Assembly (NCBI RefSeq): GCF_017832355.1 | Contig: NZ_JAFIBY010000001.1 | Coordinates: forward strand, 868,001-932,000 | From: Serratia sp. PL17 | Lineage (GTDB): Bacteria > Pseudomonadota > Gammaproteobacteria > Enterobacterales > Enterobacteriaceae | Length of the DNA: 64,000 bases | Direction of reading: 5' to 3' | Shown here: one piece after another, positions 25,724-34,234 of the stretch | Layout: the number at the start of each line of letters is the position of its first letter | Numbering within the stretch: position 1 is the stretch's first letter | Position numbers and translations under genes: made by a program | The notes under the pieces: model-generated | The model's database searches: none | Seen by the model: the letters and a program-made list of their open reading frames with translations, nothing else | Told to the model about the DNA's origin: nothing

Positions 25724-25800
25724 GGCCCTTTAGCTCAGTTGGTTAGAGCGCGCGACTCATAATCGCTCGGTCGCTGGTTCAAGCCCAGCAAGGGCCACCA
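25724..25800 (+). tRNA. tRNA-Ile2 (anticodon CAT, lysidine type)
   Basis: 77 nt with encoded CCA. Acceptor GGCCCTT/AAGGGCC; loop CTCATAA gives CAT. The body (acceptor, D and T arms) follows E. coli ileX rather than Met tRNA, so after lysidine modification by TilS it should read the rare codon AUA. C27-T43 at the top of the anticodon stem is mispaired. Confidence 0.88.
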
Positions 25801-25802
25801 AA

Positions 25803-25877
25803 CCGCCATTAGCTCAGCAGGAAGAGCAACGACCATTAAGTTGTAGGTACGGGGTTCGAGGCCTCGATGGCGGACCA
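25803..25877 (+). tRNA. Unusual tRNA with 6-nt anticodon loop, identity uncertain
   Basis: 75 nt with CCA. Acceptor CCGCCAT/ATGGCGG, D stem GCTC/GAGC, T stem CGGGG/CCTCG with loop TTCGAGG are sound. The anticodon stem ACGAC/GTTGT leaves only CATTAA as loop, without the invariant U33. ATT (Asn) is the best guess for an anticodon; it may be a decayed gene. Confidence 0.65.
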
Positions 25878-25879
25878 AT

Positions 25880-25954
<75 letters not shown>

Positions 25955-26117
25955 GAAAAAGCTTTTCAGCCTGCGAAGATGGGATTGCCCGGAGTGGCTG
26001 GAAAGCGCATCAGAAGGGCGCATTTGGTTTTGATACGCACTATCGATCCCTACCCTGGATTTTCTAAGTGCGCCCCTCGGTGTGAAGTGACAGTCGGGAA
26101 AGACCGGCAACCATTCT

Positions 26118-26142
26118 AACCCTGGCATCTGCCGGGGTTTTT
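26118..26142 (+). terminator. Terminator-like hairpin after the tRNA cluster
   Basis: Stem AACCCTGGC/GCCGGGGTT with loop ATCT and TTTTTC. It lies in the 273-nt gap between tRNA-Gly and the first holin gene, which otherwise holds no gene I can support. Late expression of lysis genes would need Q read-through. Confidence 0.75.
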
Positions 26143-26227
26143 CTATTTTAGGGCTGCGCTAACGCGTGGCCTTTTTTATGTCTGACGCCCGGCGTTCGCT
26201 GAGCGAAGCGAGCAAAGGAGCAAAAAG

Positions 26228-26605
26228 ATGGCTGAGCCTGTAGGTACTACTGGTGCGGCGACAACAGCATTAACCGGTGTGACCGTAGTCGGGCTGTTAT
26301 CGGGCGTGGACTCTGGTGTGTTAATTGGTGCATTTGCCGGGGCGGTAATTTTCGTTATGTCCGCCAGTGAGTTTTCGTGGCTAAAAAAGATGGCGCTATT
26401 CGTTGCCTCTTTGCTGGTGGGGATCCTTGCCGCACCGTTTGCAGCGGCGATTATCACGTGGGCAACCCCGGTCGGTATTGAGGCCCATGAACCAGTTGGT
26501 GCGCTGGTGGCCTCTGCAATAGCCGTCCGACTCCTGATGTCAGCAAGCCAAAACCCAACAGGATTTTTTGACCGGTTCCGGCGAGGGGGGAGCGATGCTA
26601 AATGA
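26228..26605 (+). CDS. Putative phage holin
   Basis: 125 residues with three or four hydrophobic segments (TTALTGVTVVGLLSGVDSGV, FAGAVIFVMSAS, MALFVASLLVGILAAPFAAA, VGALVASAIAVRLLM) and a basic tail FDRFRRGG. Position directly before a second membrane protein and the endolysin indicates a holin that would permeabilise the inner membrane. AAAGGAGC upstream of the ATG. Confidence 0.78.
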   Translation: MAEPVGTTGAATTALTGVTVVGLLSGVDSGVLIGAFAGAVIFVMSASEFSWLKKMALFVASLLVGILAAPFAAAIITWATPVGIEAHEPVGALVASAIAVRLLMSASQNPTGFFDRFRRGGSDAK

Positions 26606-26873
26606 ATACCTCTTAATCGTGAATGCCATCACCTGCGCGGTGATAGCCGCCAGAATGATGCTGTATCGCCGAAATGGTGCGACGCATAGGCCTCTCGCCG
26701 CCTTCTGTGCCTGGCTGCTGATTGTGGCTAGCGCCTCGGTGACCATCCGCATTCTGACTGGCGACTATCACTATTCGAACTGGTCGGAGACATTGATCAA
26801 CATGGCGTTCTGCGTGGCGGTGATTGCATCGCGTGGCAACGTCATGACCCTGGCTAAACCCTTCCAACGGTAA
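26595..26873 (+). CDS. Three-span holin-family membrane protein
   Basis: 92 residues starting MLNEYLLIVNAITCAVIAAR, with three membrane segments (residues about 4-20, 38-58, 68-84). Overlaps the preceding holin by 11 nt. Paired holin/antiholin genes are common here; which of the two is the lethal holin cannot be told from sequence. Confidence 0.72.
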   Translation: MLNEYLLIVNAITCAVIAARMMLYRRNGATHRPLAAFCAWLLIVASASVTIRILTGDYHYSNWSETLINMAFCVAVIASRGNVMTLAKPFQR

Positions 26874-26878
26874 ATATC

Positions 26879-27265
26879 ATGACTTATAAATTCAGCCAAC
26901 GCAGCGAGAAAAATCTCGTTGGCGTCAATCCCGCATTGGTAGCGGTTGCCCGTCGGGCACTTGAGCTATCACCCATCGATTTTGGTATCACAGAAGGGCT
27001 TCGCAGCCGTGAGCGTCAAAAGCAGATGGTTGCCGCCGGTGCCAGCCAGACAATGAAAAGCCGCCACCTGACAGGTCATGCGGTAGACGTAGTGGCCTAT
27101 CTCGGCAGCAACATTAGTTGGGAATGGAAATACTACGAACAGATTGCTGCAGCGTTTAAACAAGCAGGTGAAGATCTGGGGACTGCGATTGAGTGGGGCG
27201 GTGATTGGAAGACGCTGAAAGATGGCCCGCATTTTCAGCTCACTTTTCGAGATTATCCGGCGTGA
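26879..27265 (+). CDS. M15-family peptidase endolysin
   Basis: 128 residues of the VanY/L-alanyl-D-glutamate peptidase M15 type that cuts peptidoglycan cross-bridges. Zinc ligands are visible in SRHLTGHAVDVVA (His and Asp) and DGPHFQL (His), with EGLRSRERQ as the conserved active-site arginine region. No signal peptide, so export depends on the holin. GTGA overlap with Rz. Confidence 0.92.
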   Translation: MTYKFSQRSEKNLVGVNPALVAVARRALELSPIDFGITEGLRSRERQKQMVAAGASQTMKSRHLTGHAVDVVAYLGSNISWEWKYYEQIAAAFKQAGEDLGTAIEWGGDWKTLKDGPHFQLTFRDYPA

Positions 27266-27648
27266 ATGGATGGCTGCAAAAATTGACAAGTGGGAGCTTA
27301 TTGCTCCTGCTGGCGGTGTCGATCTGCCTGGGTGGATATAGCTCGTTGTTGTCACATCGGCTGGAACTGGCACGGCAACAGGTAGCACAACAGAAAAAAA
27401 CGCTGGCGCAGCAGGCCGGACTGATCGTCACCATGCAGGAACAGGACGCCCGTAACCGCAAGCTGATGGCCGAACAGCAACAGAGAGAGCAGCAACTGCG
27501 CCAGCGGGGCGAAATCTACCAGAGGAAGTATGAGGATGCCATTAAAAACGACGAGTGTGCTCGCCGCGCTGCTCCTGTCGCTGTGCTTGACCTCTTGCGC
27601 GGAAAGGATACCGCCACCACCGGAACCAATCGTTCTGTTGCCCCCTGA
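27262..27648 (+). CDS. Rz: i-spanin Rz
   Basis: 128 residues from GTG at 27262 (GTGA overlap with the endolysin stop). N-terminal membrane anchor LTSGSLLLLLAVSICLGGY followed by a long coiled coil (ARQQVAQQKKTLAQQAGLIV ... QQQREQQLRQRGEIY), the i-spanin design that spans the periplasm and fuses with Rz1 to disrupt the outer membrane. Confidence 0.9.
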   Translation: MNGWLQKLTSGSLLLLLAVSICLGGYSSLLSHRLELARQQVAQQKKTLAQQAGLIVTMQEQDARNRKLMAEQQQREQQLRQRGEIYQRKYEDAIKNDECARRAAPVAVLDLLRGKDTATTGTNRSVAP

Positions 27649-27802
27649 GTCCGTATTTAAGCCATGCGAGATGCCAACGTTGCAAGGCGACACTTGGGGC
27701 GACATTGGAAGCCATACGCTGGCGCTCCAAACAGCTTTATCAATCTGCGCCGGTCAGGTGGCCACGCTTATTCAATGGCGGAAGGCCGCCGGGAGAAAAT
27801 AA
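27530..27802 (+). CDS. Rz1: o-spanin lipoprotein Rz1
   Basis: 90 residues in a different frame overlapping the end of Rz. Lipoprotein signal peptide ending LLSLCLTSCAER (lipobox LTSC) and a proline-rich start of the mature part (RIPPPPEPIVLLPP). Longer than lambda Rz1. ATG at 27530 or 27536. Its stop overlaps the next start (TAATG). Confidence 0.9.
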   Translation: MRMPLKTTSVLAALLLSLCLTSCAERIPPPPEPIVLLPPESVFKPCEMPTLQGDTWGDIGSHTLALQTALSICAGQVATLIQWRKAAGRK

Positions 27803-28209
27803 TGAAAGTTGAGAATATCAAGTGTTGGAAAATCGAACTATTCGAAGAGCCGAAACCGTCAGCCTCTATTGTTAACAGTCTGATAGCGTCAGAAAGCAGG
27901 CATCCATTTTTTATTGGATATTCGAAAGATCCGGTAAACCTTGAGGAGCTGCGGGATGAACAGTTTATTACCATCCATCGCGATCTCGACAGCCTGGAGA
28001 CTAGCACTTTCCGTATCAGCAGGGTTCATGAGGTCAAATGTTCACCAGTTCATGATGCTGATAATTCTTTCGAAGAGGCTGCAAAACCATTGATTAAATG
28101 GTTGGCGGAAAATGTACACCCGCATCACACCGCCATTGTCACCAGCAATAGAGCGGAGCTGCTGATGGGGGAGTCGGTAATCAACACTGACGAATATCTG
28201 AAAGATTAG
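27802..28209 (+). CDS. Hypothetical protein after the lysis cassette
   Basis: 135 residues, MKVENIKCWKIELFEEPKPS onward; no signal peptide or membrane segment, no recognised domain. Coupled to Rz1 (TAATG) and followed by a 346-nt gap. A position between lysis and packaging modules is a frequent place for phage accessory genes, but nothing in the sequence tells its job. Confidence 0.6.
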   Translation: MKVENIKCWKIELFEEPKPSASIVNSLIASESRHPFFIGYSKDPVNLEELRDEQFITIHRDLDSLETSTFRISRVHEVKCSPVHDADNSFEEAAKPLIKWLAENVHPHHTAIVTSNRAELLMGESVINTDEYLKD

Positions 28210-28555
28210 CATTACAGGTGGCCTTTGCGAGGGCCATCGATAATGCGCAAGCAAAATCACCGGCGGATCCTACCTTGGTCACCCTGACCGTTATCTGCTG
28301 GTGGTTTTTATTTTGTTCTGAATTTTTGCGTTGGCCACAAAGAAAATCAGCATAAACGATCTGTATTCGTAGATGGTGGTTGGCGATTTTCCCGAGTGGG
28401 TATTCCAGAGGTCAGCAGAAAATTCTAAAGGAAGGTGGGCGGCCATCGGTAGTTGGAGCTACCGACAGCCATTCATACCCACAGATCGTCATGATGAGTA
28501 CGAACCAAGGCCCACTTGCTTGTACAAGCGGGGTCATAGTATTGGATCCTCAGAC
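28210..28555. other. 346-nt gap before the ParB-methylase gene
   Basis: No supported gene. It contains a TGGCC/GGCCA hairpin near 28219, a T-rich stretch around 28300-28330, a 7-bp hairpin TCGGTAG/CTACCGA (28446-28465) and a perfect 12-bp palindrome GCTTGTACAAGC (28518-28529). The last 183 nt are open in frame with the following gene but lack a good start. It may hold pac/cos or the gene's own operator. Confidence 0.5.
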
Positions 28556-29983
28556 ATGACCAAAGAAAAAAATCAATCAACGCTCTCAATTGTTTACAAA
28601 ACACGCGAGTCGTTGATGGCTTATGCCCGAAATGCCCGAACCCACTCCGATGAGCAGGTTCGACAGATTGTCGCCAGCATCAGTGAGTACGGGTGGACGA
28701 ACCCGGTACTGATTGATGAAAACGAAGAAGTGATCGCCGGTCACGGCCGGTTGCTGGCGGCCGAACAGCTTTTTGTCGATGAAGTGCCGACTATCACGCT
28801 GTCGGGCCTTAGTGAGCAGCAGAAAAAAGCCTACCGCCTGGCGGACAACAAATTGCCGTTAAATGCTGGGTGGGACGATGAATTATTGAAGCTGGAATTA
28901 AGCGACTTACTGGACTGCGGTTTTGATATCGATCTGACTGGCTTCAATCAGGCCGAGATCGATGAAATTTTCAACGTCGATGACGTGTTGCCTGGTGAAT
29001 CGAAAGCGGGGAACCTGACAGAAAAATTCCTCGTACCGCCTTTTTCCGTGCTTAATGCCCGCGAAGGCTGGTGGCAAGACCGAAAGAAAAACTGGATCGC
29101 GCTCGGCATACAATCCGAATCGGGCCGTGAAGACGAATTGTTGTTCGGCAAATCGACTCAAAGCGGCGCGATATACGGCAAGAAAAACGCGTATGAGGCA
29201 AAAATAGGTCGGGTGGTGAGCTGGGATGAATTTTTCCTGGCGCACCCAGACCTACAAACTTTGCCGACCACGAGTATTTTCGACCCGGTAATGTGTGAGC
29301 TGGCCTATCGCTGGTTTTCACCTGAGGGCGGAACGGTGGTTGATCCGTTTGCTGGTGGATCAGTTCGGGGCGTTGTCGCGGCAAAATTGGGGCGTCAATA
29401 CCTTGGCTGTGATTTGAGAAGCGAACAGGTAGAGGCAAATCGTCAGCAATGGGGGCAGATTGATGCCGATAGCGGTATTGCCCCTCATTGGCACTGTGGC
29501 GATAGTCGTGACATTCATCAGCACTTCAAAGAAGCGCAGGCAGATTTTTTATTCAGTTGCCCGCCTTATGCTGATCTTGAGGTTTATTCTGACGATCCCG
29601 CTGATATTTCGACGTTGAACTACCCGGAGTTCGTCATCGCCTACCGGCAGATCATCAAAAATGCGCTGTCTTTGCTTAAAGAAGACCGATTCGCGTGTTT
29701 TGTCGTAGGGGAGGTGCGGGACGCGAAAGGCATCTACCGTAATTTTGTCAGCGATACCGTGTTGGCGTTTTGTGATGCCGGCGCAGTGTATTACAACGAG
29801 GCGATCCTTGTTACTCAGGCAGGGAGTTTACCTATCCGGGCTGGGAAAATGTTTTCCGCCAGCCGGAAGCTTGGTAAGACCCATCAGAATGTGTTGGTGT
29901 TTGTGAAAGGCGATCCCCGTAAAGCGGTTGAAGCCTGTGGCGTGGTCGACGTCACTGATATTTTCCCCGACGAGTCAGATTAA
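28556..29983 (+). CDS. ParB-domain DNA methyltransferase
   Basis: 475 residues. Residues 1-140 are a ParB/sulfiredoxin-like domain (YARNARTHSDEQVRQIVASI, VIAGHGRLLAAEQL, YRLADNKLPLNAGW). Residues about 240-460 are a SAM-dependent methyltransferase with motif I VVDPFAGGSVRG and catalytic motif FSCPPYADLEVY. ParB-methylase fusions are common in Mu-like and related phages, where they modify phage DNA, often next to terminase, as here. ATG at 28556 was chosen where similarity begins. Confidence 0.9.
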   Translation: MTKEKNQSTLSIVYKTRESLMAYARNARTHSDEQVRQIVASISEYGWTNPVLIDENEEVIAGHGRLLAAEQLFVDEVPTITLSGLSEQQKKAYRLADNKLPLNAGWDDELLKLELSDLLDCGFDIDLTGFNQAEIDEIFNVDDVLPGESKAGNLTEKFLVPPFSVLNAREGWWQDRKKNWIALGIQSESGREDELLFGKSTQSGAIYGKKNAYEAKIGRVVSWDEFFLAHPDLQTLPTTSIFDPVMCELAYRWFSPEGGTVVDPFAGGSVRGVVAAKLGRQYLGCDLRSEQVEANRQQWGQIDADSGIAPHWHCGDSRDIHQHFKEAQADFLFSCPPYADLEVYSDDPADISTLNYPEFVIAYRQIIKNALSLLKEDRFACFVVGEVRDAKGIYRNFVSDTVLAFCDAGAVYYNEAILVTQAGSLPIRAGKMFSASRKLGKTHQNVLVFVKGDPRKAVEACGVVDVTDIFPDESD

Positions 29984-30204
29984 AGACGATATTTCGCCTT
30001 AAGGGCGTCAATTCCAGCGGCAATCAGTAAAGCCGGCTCTCTCCCCATCTGTATTTGAAACTCTGGTCGCAACACGGCTTCTTTAGCCCGTGTGATTACC
30101 CGCGCTTCATCACCCAGGCGAGGAAAGCCACCGGCAAGTTTGATAGCCGCTTCCCAATCGTTATTACTGGCAAGTTCCCTGAGAACGTCGATTTTCTTTT
30201 TCAT
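29980..30204 (-). CDS. Opposite-strand small protein between methylase and terminase
   Basis: 74 residues, MKKKIDVLRELASNNDWEAA then IKLAGGFPRLGDEARVITRA, with GGAGG seven bases upstream of the ATG at 30204. It runs against the late operon and overlaps the methylase end by 4 nt, so it needs its own promoter and may be expressed in the lysogen. The conserved look (WEAAIKLAGGFPRLG) suggests a real protein family; no function recognised. Confidence 0.65.
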   Translation of the reverse strand: MKKKIDVLRELASNNDWEAAIKLAGGFPRLGDEARVITRAKEAVLRPEFQIQMGREPALLIAAGIDALKAKYRL

Positions 30205-30272
30205 GGCGTTTTCCTCCGTGTTTTGGACGATAGCGGAGTCACCGCCCCCGTTCGAGGGGATGCGGGGGAAAT

Positions 30273-30536
30273 ATGCAAACTTTACCCATAGCGAACATCG
30301 AAGCATTGGCTGCTCGTCGTTTGAACGAGCAGCAGATAGCTGACGTGTTGGATATTTCTCTGGAAGACCTGAAAAAGGACAGAGAGCAGATATCGCTATT
30401 TCGAGTCGCTATAAGGAAAGGGCGGGCAAAAGGAGAGGCTGAATTAAGGGGCGCGCTGTATAGGCGAGCCAAGAACGGGGACATACAGGCATACAGCGAA
30501 TTGCTAAGGCGCGAGAAACAACAGGACAGTGACTGA
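30273..30536 (+). CDS. Small HTH protein preceding terminase
   Basis: 87 residues with an HTH-like start, RRLNEQQIADVLDISLEDLKKD, and a basic helical remainder (GRAKGEAELRGALYRRAKNG). Overlaps the small terminase start by 1 nt. Possibly a packaging accessory DNA-binding protein. Confidence 0.65.
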   Translation: MQTLPIANIEALAARRLNEQQIADVLDISLEDLKKDREQISLFRVAIRKGRAKGEAELRGALYRRAKNGDIQAYSELLRREKQQDSD

Positions 30537-31540
30537 TGAGCAAGCCGGATGAGAAAGCAATCGAGCGTGATTTCTGTGCTGGTGAGCTTTCCCTCCAGGC
30601 TGTGGCGGATAAGCACGGAATCACGATAAAAGCCCTGCGTTACATGGCGGGTAAATACGGCTGGAAACGTACCAAAGGGGCAAGGGCAAAAACGGGGCAA
30701 AAAAACGGGGCAAAAAAAAGTTCTGCCCCAAAAAAAACGCCCCAAAAAAATCTGCAAGATAACGATGACCAGTCACGCCAGCGCGGGCAGATTACCAACG
30801 AAGAAAAAGAGCCAGGTGACGATTTCGATCTGGTTCTGGATCCCCATGAATTCGGATTAACGGAGAAAGAAGCCCTTTTTGCGTATGGCTGCGCTAAGAC
30901 GAACAGCAGGATTGGCGGATACCGATTTGCCGGGTACAGCGACAACAAAAAAACGGCGTATGTAGAAGCGAGCCGTTTGTATAGAAAACCCAACATTGCC
31001 CGTGCTATCCGTGAAATAAAAAACAGGATGAGAAAGCGTTATACCGCTGACCTGGATGAGATAGTCGACCAACTGGTGGCGATAACGCGGGCCGACCCTA
31101 ATGTGCTGACGCAATATCGCCGTGTGAATTGTCGCCATTGCTGGGGCGAAAATAATTTATATCAGTGGCGGGATATTCAAGAGTATGACCGCGCTGCAGC
31201 AAAAGCGATGAAGGACGGAAGGTCTGAACCTGACTACGGCGGTCTTGGTTTTGTCACTAACGCTGACCCTAACCCGGATTGTCCGCGCTGCAATGGCGAG
31301 GGTGAAGGGGATTTGTTAATAGGGGATACCCGCGACCTTGATGCTAATGAGCACGCTTATTTCCTTGGCGTGAAGCAGACAAAAAATGGCATTGAGCTTC
31401 TAACCGAAGATAAAAAATCAGCACGCCAAATGCTGATTCAATTAATGCAGCCCAAAGGAGGAAAAGCCGCCGCAGAAAGTAACGAGGGCGGTGAGCCTCA
31501 AATTATTATCAACCTGGTGAATTCTCCCGATGGCGACTGA
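30536..31540 (+). CDS. Terminase small subunit
   Basis: 334 residues of the Terminase_2 type that recognises pac/cos DNA. N-terminal HTH (LSLQAVADKHGITIKALRYMAG), a low-complexity Lys/Pro linker encoded by repeated A runs (about 30688-30751), then the Terminase_2 core (LTEKEALFAYGCAKT ... AYVEASRLYRKPNIARAIREI), a zinc-knuckle insertion with CRHCW and CPRCNG, and a C-terminal tail. Overlaps the large subunit by 11 nt. Confidence 0.87.
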   Translation: MSKPDEKAIERDFCAGELSLQAVADKHGITIKALRYMAGKYGWKRTKGARAKTGQKNGAKKSSAPKKTPQKNLQDNDDQSRQRGQITNEEKEPGDDFDLVLDPHEFGLTEKEALFAYGCAKTNSRIGGYRFAGYSDNKKTAYVEASRLYRKPNIARAIREIKNRMRKRYTADLDEIVDQLVAITRADPNVLTQYRRVNCRHCWGENNLYQWRDIQEYDRAAAKAMKDGRSEPDYGGLGFVTNADPNPDCPRCNGEGEGDLLIGDTRDLDANEHAYFLGVKQTKNGIELLTEDKKSARQMLIQLMQPKGGKAAAESNEGGEPQIIINLVNSPDGD

Positions 31541-32801
31541 ACACACGATCACGTTCCTGCCGTTCCATGACGGGCAGAAGAAAATATATCGCTCGCCGGC
31601 GAAGCGGAAAGTGGTCCGTGCTGGTCGCCGCTTTGGTAAAACCACCATGTTAGAGCAGGCTGGCGGCAACTGGGCGGCAAAACAGATGCGCGTGGGCTGG
31701 TTTGCGCCGTCCTATAAAATCCTGCTGCCCTCGTTTAAGGCCATTCGGGATCTGCTCAAGCCGATCACCACTAGTTCCAGCAAGACGGATTCGATAATCG
31801 AAACGATTGGCGGCGGTCAGGTGGAATTCTGGACGCTGGATAACCCGGATGCCGGTCGTTCGCGTAAATATCACAAAGTCATCATCGATGAAGGCAGCCT
31901 GGTCAAAAAGGGCATGCGGGATATTTGGGAGCAGGCGATAGAGCCGACGCTGCTCGACTATGACGGCGATGCTGTTATGGCTGGCACACCCAAGGGCGTG
32001 GACGATGAAAACTTTTTCTATCAGGCCTGCAACGATAAATCGATGGGTTGGGAAGAGCACCACGCGCCCACGTCGGCGAACCCGACAATTAACCCCGAGG
32101 CGCTGGCGCGCATAATCGCAGGCCGTCCGCCGATGGTGGTTCAGCAGGAATACAACGCTGATTTCGTCGATTGGCGTGGGCAGAACTTCTTCAAGATGGA
32201 CTGGCTTTTGGAGAATGGCGTCCCGGTCGATTACCCGGCGAGTTGCGATACCGTCTATGGCGTTGTCGATTGCGCACAGAAAGGTGATCTCCAGCACGAT
32301 GGTTCAGCTTGCATCTGGTTCGCACTTAGCAACTTTCCAACGCCCTGTCTGGTCATTCTTGACTGGGACATTATCCAGATTGACGGATATTTCCTGAAAG
32401 ACATAGTGCCGCAGTGGATTGGGAAAGCTAAACACCTCAGCGAAATATGTCTGGCGAGACTGGGTACTGGCGGCCTGTTTATCGAGGACAAAGCCACCGG
32501 CATCACGCTATTGCAGCAAGGGGCTAATGAGGGCTGGAACGTTCACCCCATTGACAGCGAATTAACATCGCTGCCCAAAGAGTCCCGCGCCATCAATATC
32601 TCCGGGTACGTGGCGTCGGGGAAAGTACGCATTTCGAAATACGCCTATGACAAGCTGGTGGAATACAAGCAGTCGAAGAAAAACCACCTTCTGACGCAAG
32701 TGCTCCAGTTCATCATTGGCGAAGAGAATCAGGACGATGACCTGTTTGACTGTTTCAACTATGGCGTCGCGCTTGGGCTTGGTAATGGCGACGGCTTCTG
32801 A
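31530..32801 (+). CDS. Terminase large subunit
   Basis: 423 residues; ATPase/nuclease motor that packages DNA into proheads. Walker A is the phage type VVRAGRRFGKTTMLEQ; Walker B-like HKVIIDEGSLVKKG; nuclease acidic residues expected at VYGVVDCAQKGD and FIEDKATG. Usual length for the Terminase_6 family. Confidence 0.93.
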   Translation: MATEHTITFLPFHDGQKKIYRSPAKRKVVRAGRRFGKTTMLEQAGGNWAAKQMRVGWFAPSYKILLPSFKAIRDLLKPITTSSSKTDSIIETIGGGQVEFWTLDNPDAGRSRKYHKVIIDEGSLVKKGMRDIWEQAIEPTLLDYDGDAVMAGTPKGVDDENFFYQACNDKSMGWEEHHAPTSANPTINPEALARIIAGRPPMVVQQEYNADFVDWRGQNFFKMDWLLENGVPVDYPASCDTVYGVVDCAQKGDLQHDGSACIWFALSNFPTPCLVILDWDIIQIDGYFLKDIVPQWIGKAKHLSEICLARLGTGGLFIEDKATGITLLQQGANEGWNVHPIDSELTSLPKESRAINISGYVASGKVRISKYAYDKLVEYKQSKKNHLLTQVLQFIIGEENQDDDLFDCFNYGVALGLGNGDGF

Positions 32802-32812
32802 CGAGAAAACCA

Positions 32813-34234
32813 ATGAACGAAGATGATTTCGAAATCGGCAGCTGCTCTCATTCAGAGTTGATGGCATTGCTGGACAGCGATGATATCCAGCCAGGATCTA
32901 CGGCGGGCTATCAGACCTGCAAAACGGTCTACCTCTACCACCCGCTGGGCGGCAAGATGGTGGATCGCCCAATTAAGATGGCGATGAACGAACCGCGCAC
33001 TGTGCATGTTGCTCAGTCTTATGGCCTTGAGCAGCGCCTGCGCGATGCGTTTGAGCGCGAATGGAAAGCCCTGGGAGCTAACCAGCTCATTGCCAACGCC
33101 GCCCGCATTGCCCGAATTTACGGTGTATCAGCGGTTGCGATGCTGGTGGACAACCAGGCGCCCAATGAGTCACTGGACTACCGCACGCTGTACAAGCACA
33201 GCGTCAGTTTTAACATTCTTGACCCGCTAAACACCGCTGGCAGCATCGTGCTTAATCAGGATCCAAATGCCCAGGACTTCCAGAAAGTCGAGGGTATTCG
33301 GGTGGCCGGAAAGCCATACCACAAATCGCGCTGCGTCGTCGTGCAGAACGAGGACCCGATTTATCTGGCGTACAACCCGGCGGCGTTCGGCTTTACCGGG
33401 CGAAGCGTCTACCAGCGTGCGCTATATCCGCTGAAATCCTTCATCCAGACCATGCGTACCGACGATATGGTTGCGGTGAAAGGCGGTTTACTGGTGACGA
33501 AAATCAAGGGGCCAAGCTCTGTCGTCAACAACATGATGCAGAAGCTCAGTGGCATTAAGCGAATGATGTTGAAGCGTGGGAAGACGGGGGAAGTTCTCCA
33601 GATCGGTGACGCCGATACTGTTGAGTCTATCGACCTGAGTAATCTTAAGGATCCTCTCGACTCTGCCCGTAAGCACATTCTGGAGAACGTGGCCGCCGCT
33701 GCTGACATGCCGGCGATCATTCTCAACTCTGAGACGTTCGCCCAGGGCTTTGGGGAGGGCACTGAAGATGCCCGCTCCGTAGCGGTCTACATCGATAATA
33801 TTCGTGAATGGCTGGACCAGCTTTATGCATTCTTCATTCGTGTTTGCCAGTACCGGGCGTGGAGCATTGAGTTCTTCCAGTCGCTGCGCGCCGACTTCCC
33901 AGAGCTGAAAAACACCTACAGCCTGCATTTCTCGATGTGGATAAATAACTTCGAGTACCGCTGGTCGTCCTCTCTCAAGGAGCCGGAGAGCGAGAAGGTG
34001 AAGGTAGACGAAACGCGCTTTAAGGCCATCGTCAGCATGCTGGAGGCGATACTGCCGCAACTCACGGCGGACCCAGAGAACCGCGCAACGCTGATCGAGT
34101 GGGCGTGTGAAAACGCCAACGCCAACGAGAATCTGTTCCCTCAGCGGCTTAACCTTGATTACGACTCGCTAAAAGATAATCCGCCGCCAGAGCCACCGAA
34201 GGCTGAAGAGCCGAGCGGTGGGATGATGCTATGA
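32813..34234 (+). CDS. Portal protein (DUF1073 family)
   Basis: 473 residues of the DUF1073/phage portal family: IARIYGVSAVAMLVDNQ, SRCVVVQNEDPIYL, and AAADMPAIILNSETFAQGFG ... YIDNIREWLDQLY are the characteristic blocks. Forms the dodecameric DNA channel at one capsid vertex. Directly follows terminase, 11 nt away. Confidence 0.88.
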   Translation: MNEDDFEIGSCSHSELMALLDSDDIQPGSTAGYQTCKTVYLYHPLGGKMVDRPIKMAMNEPRTVHVAQSYGLEQRLRDAFEREWKALGANQLIANAARIARIYGVSAVAMLVDNQAPNESLDYRTLYKHSVSFNILDPLNTAGSIVLNQDPNAQDFQKVEGIRVAGKPYHKSRCVVVQNEDPIYLAYNPAAFGFTGRSVYQRALYPLKSFIQTMRTDDMVAVKGGLLVTKIKGPSSVVNNMMQKLSGIKRMMLKRGKTGEVLQIGDADTVESIDLSNLKDPLDSARKHILENVAAAADMPAIILNSETFAQGFGEGTEDARSVAVYIDNIREWLDQLYAFFIRVCQYRAWSIEFFQSLRADFPELKNTYSLHFSMWINNFEYRWSSSLKEPESEKVKVDETRFKAIVSMLEAILPQLTADPENRATLIEWACENANANENLFPQRLNLDYDSLKDNPPPEPPKAEEPSGGMML

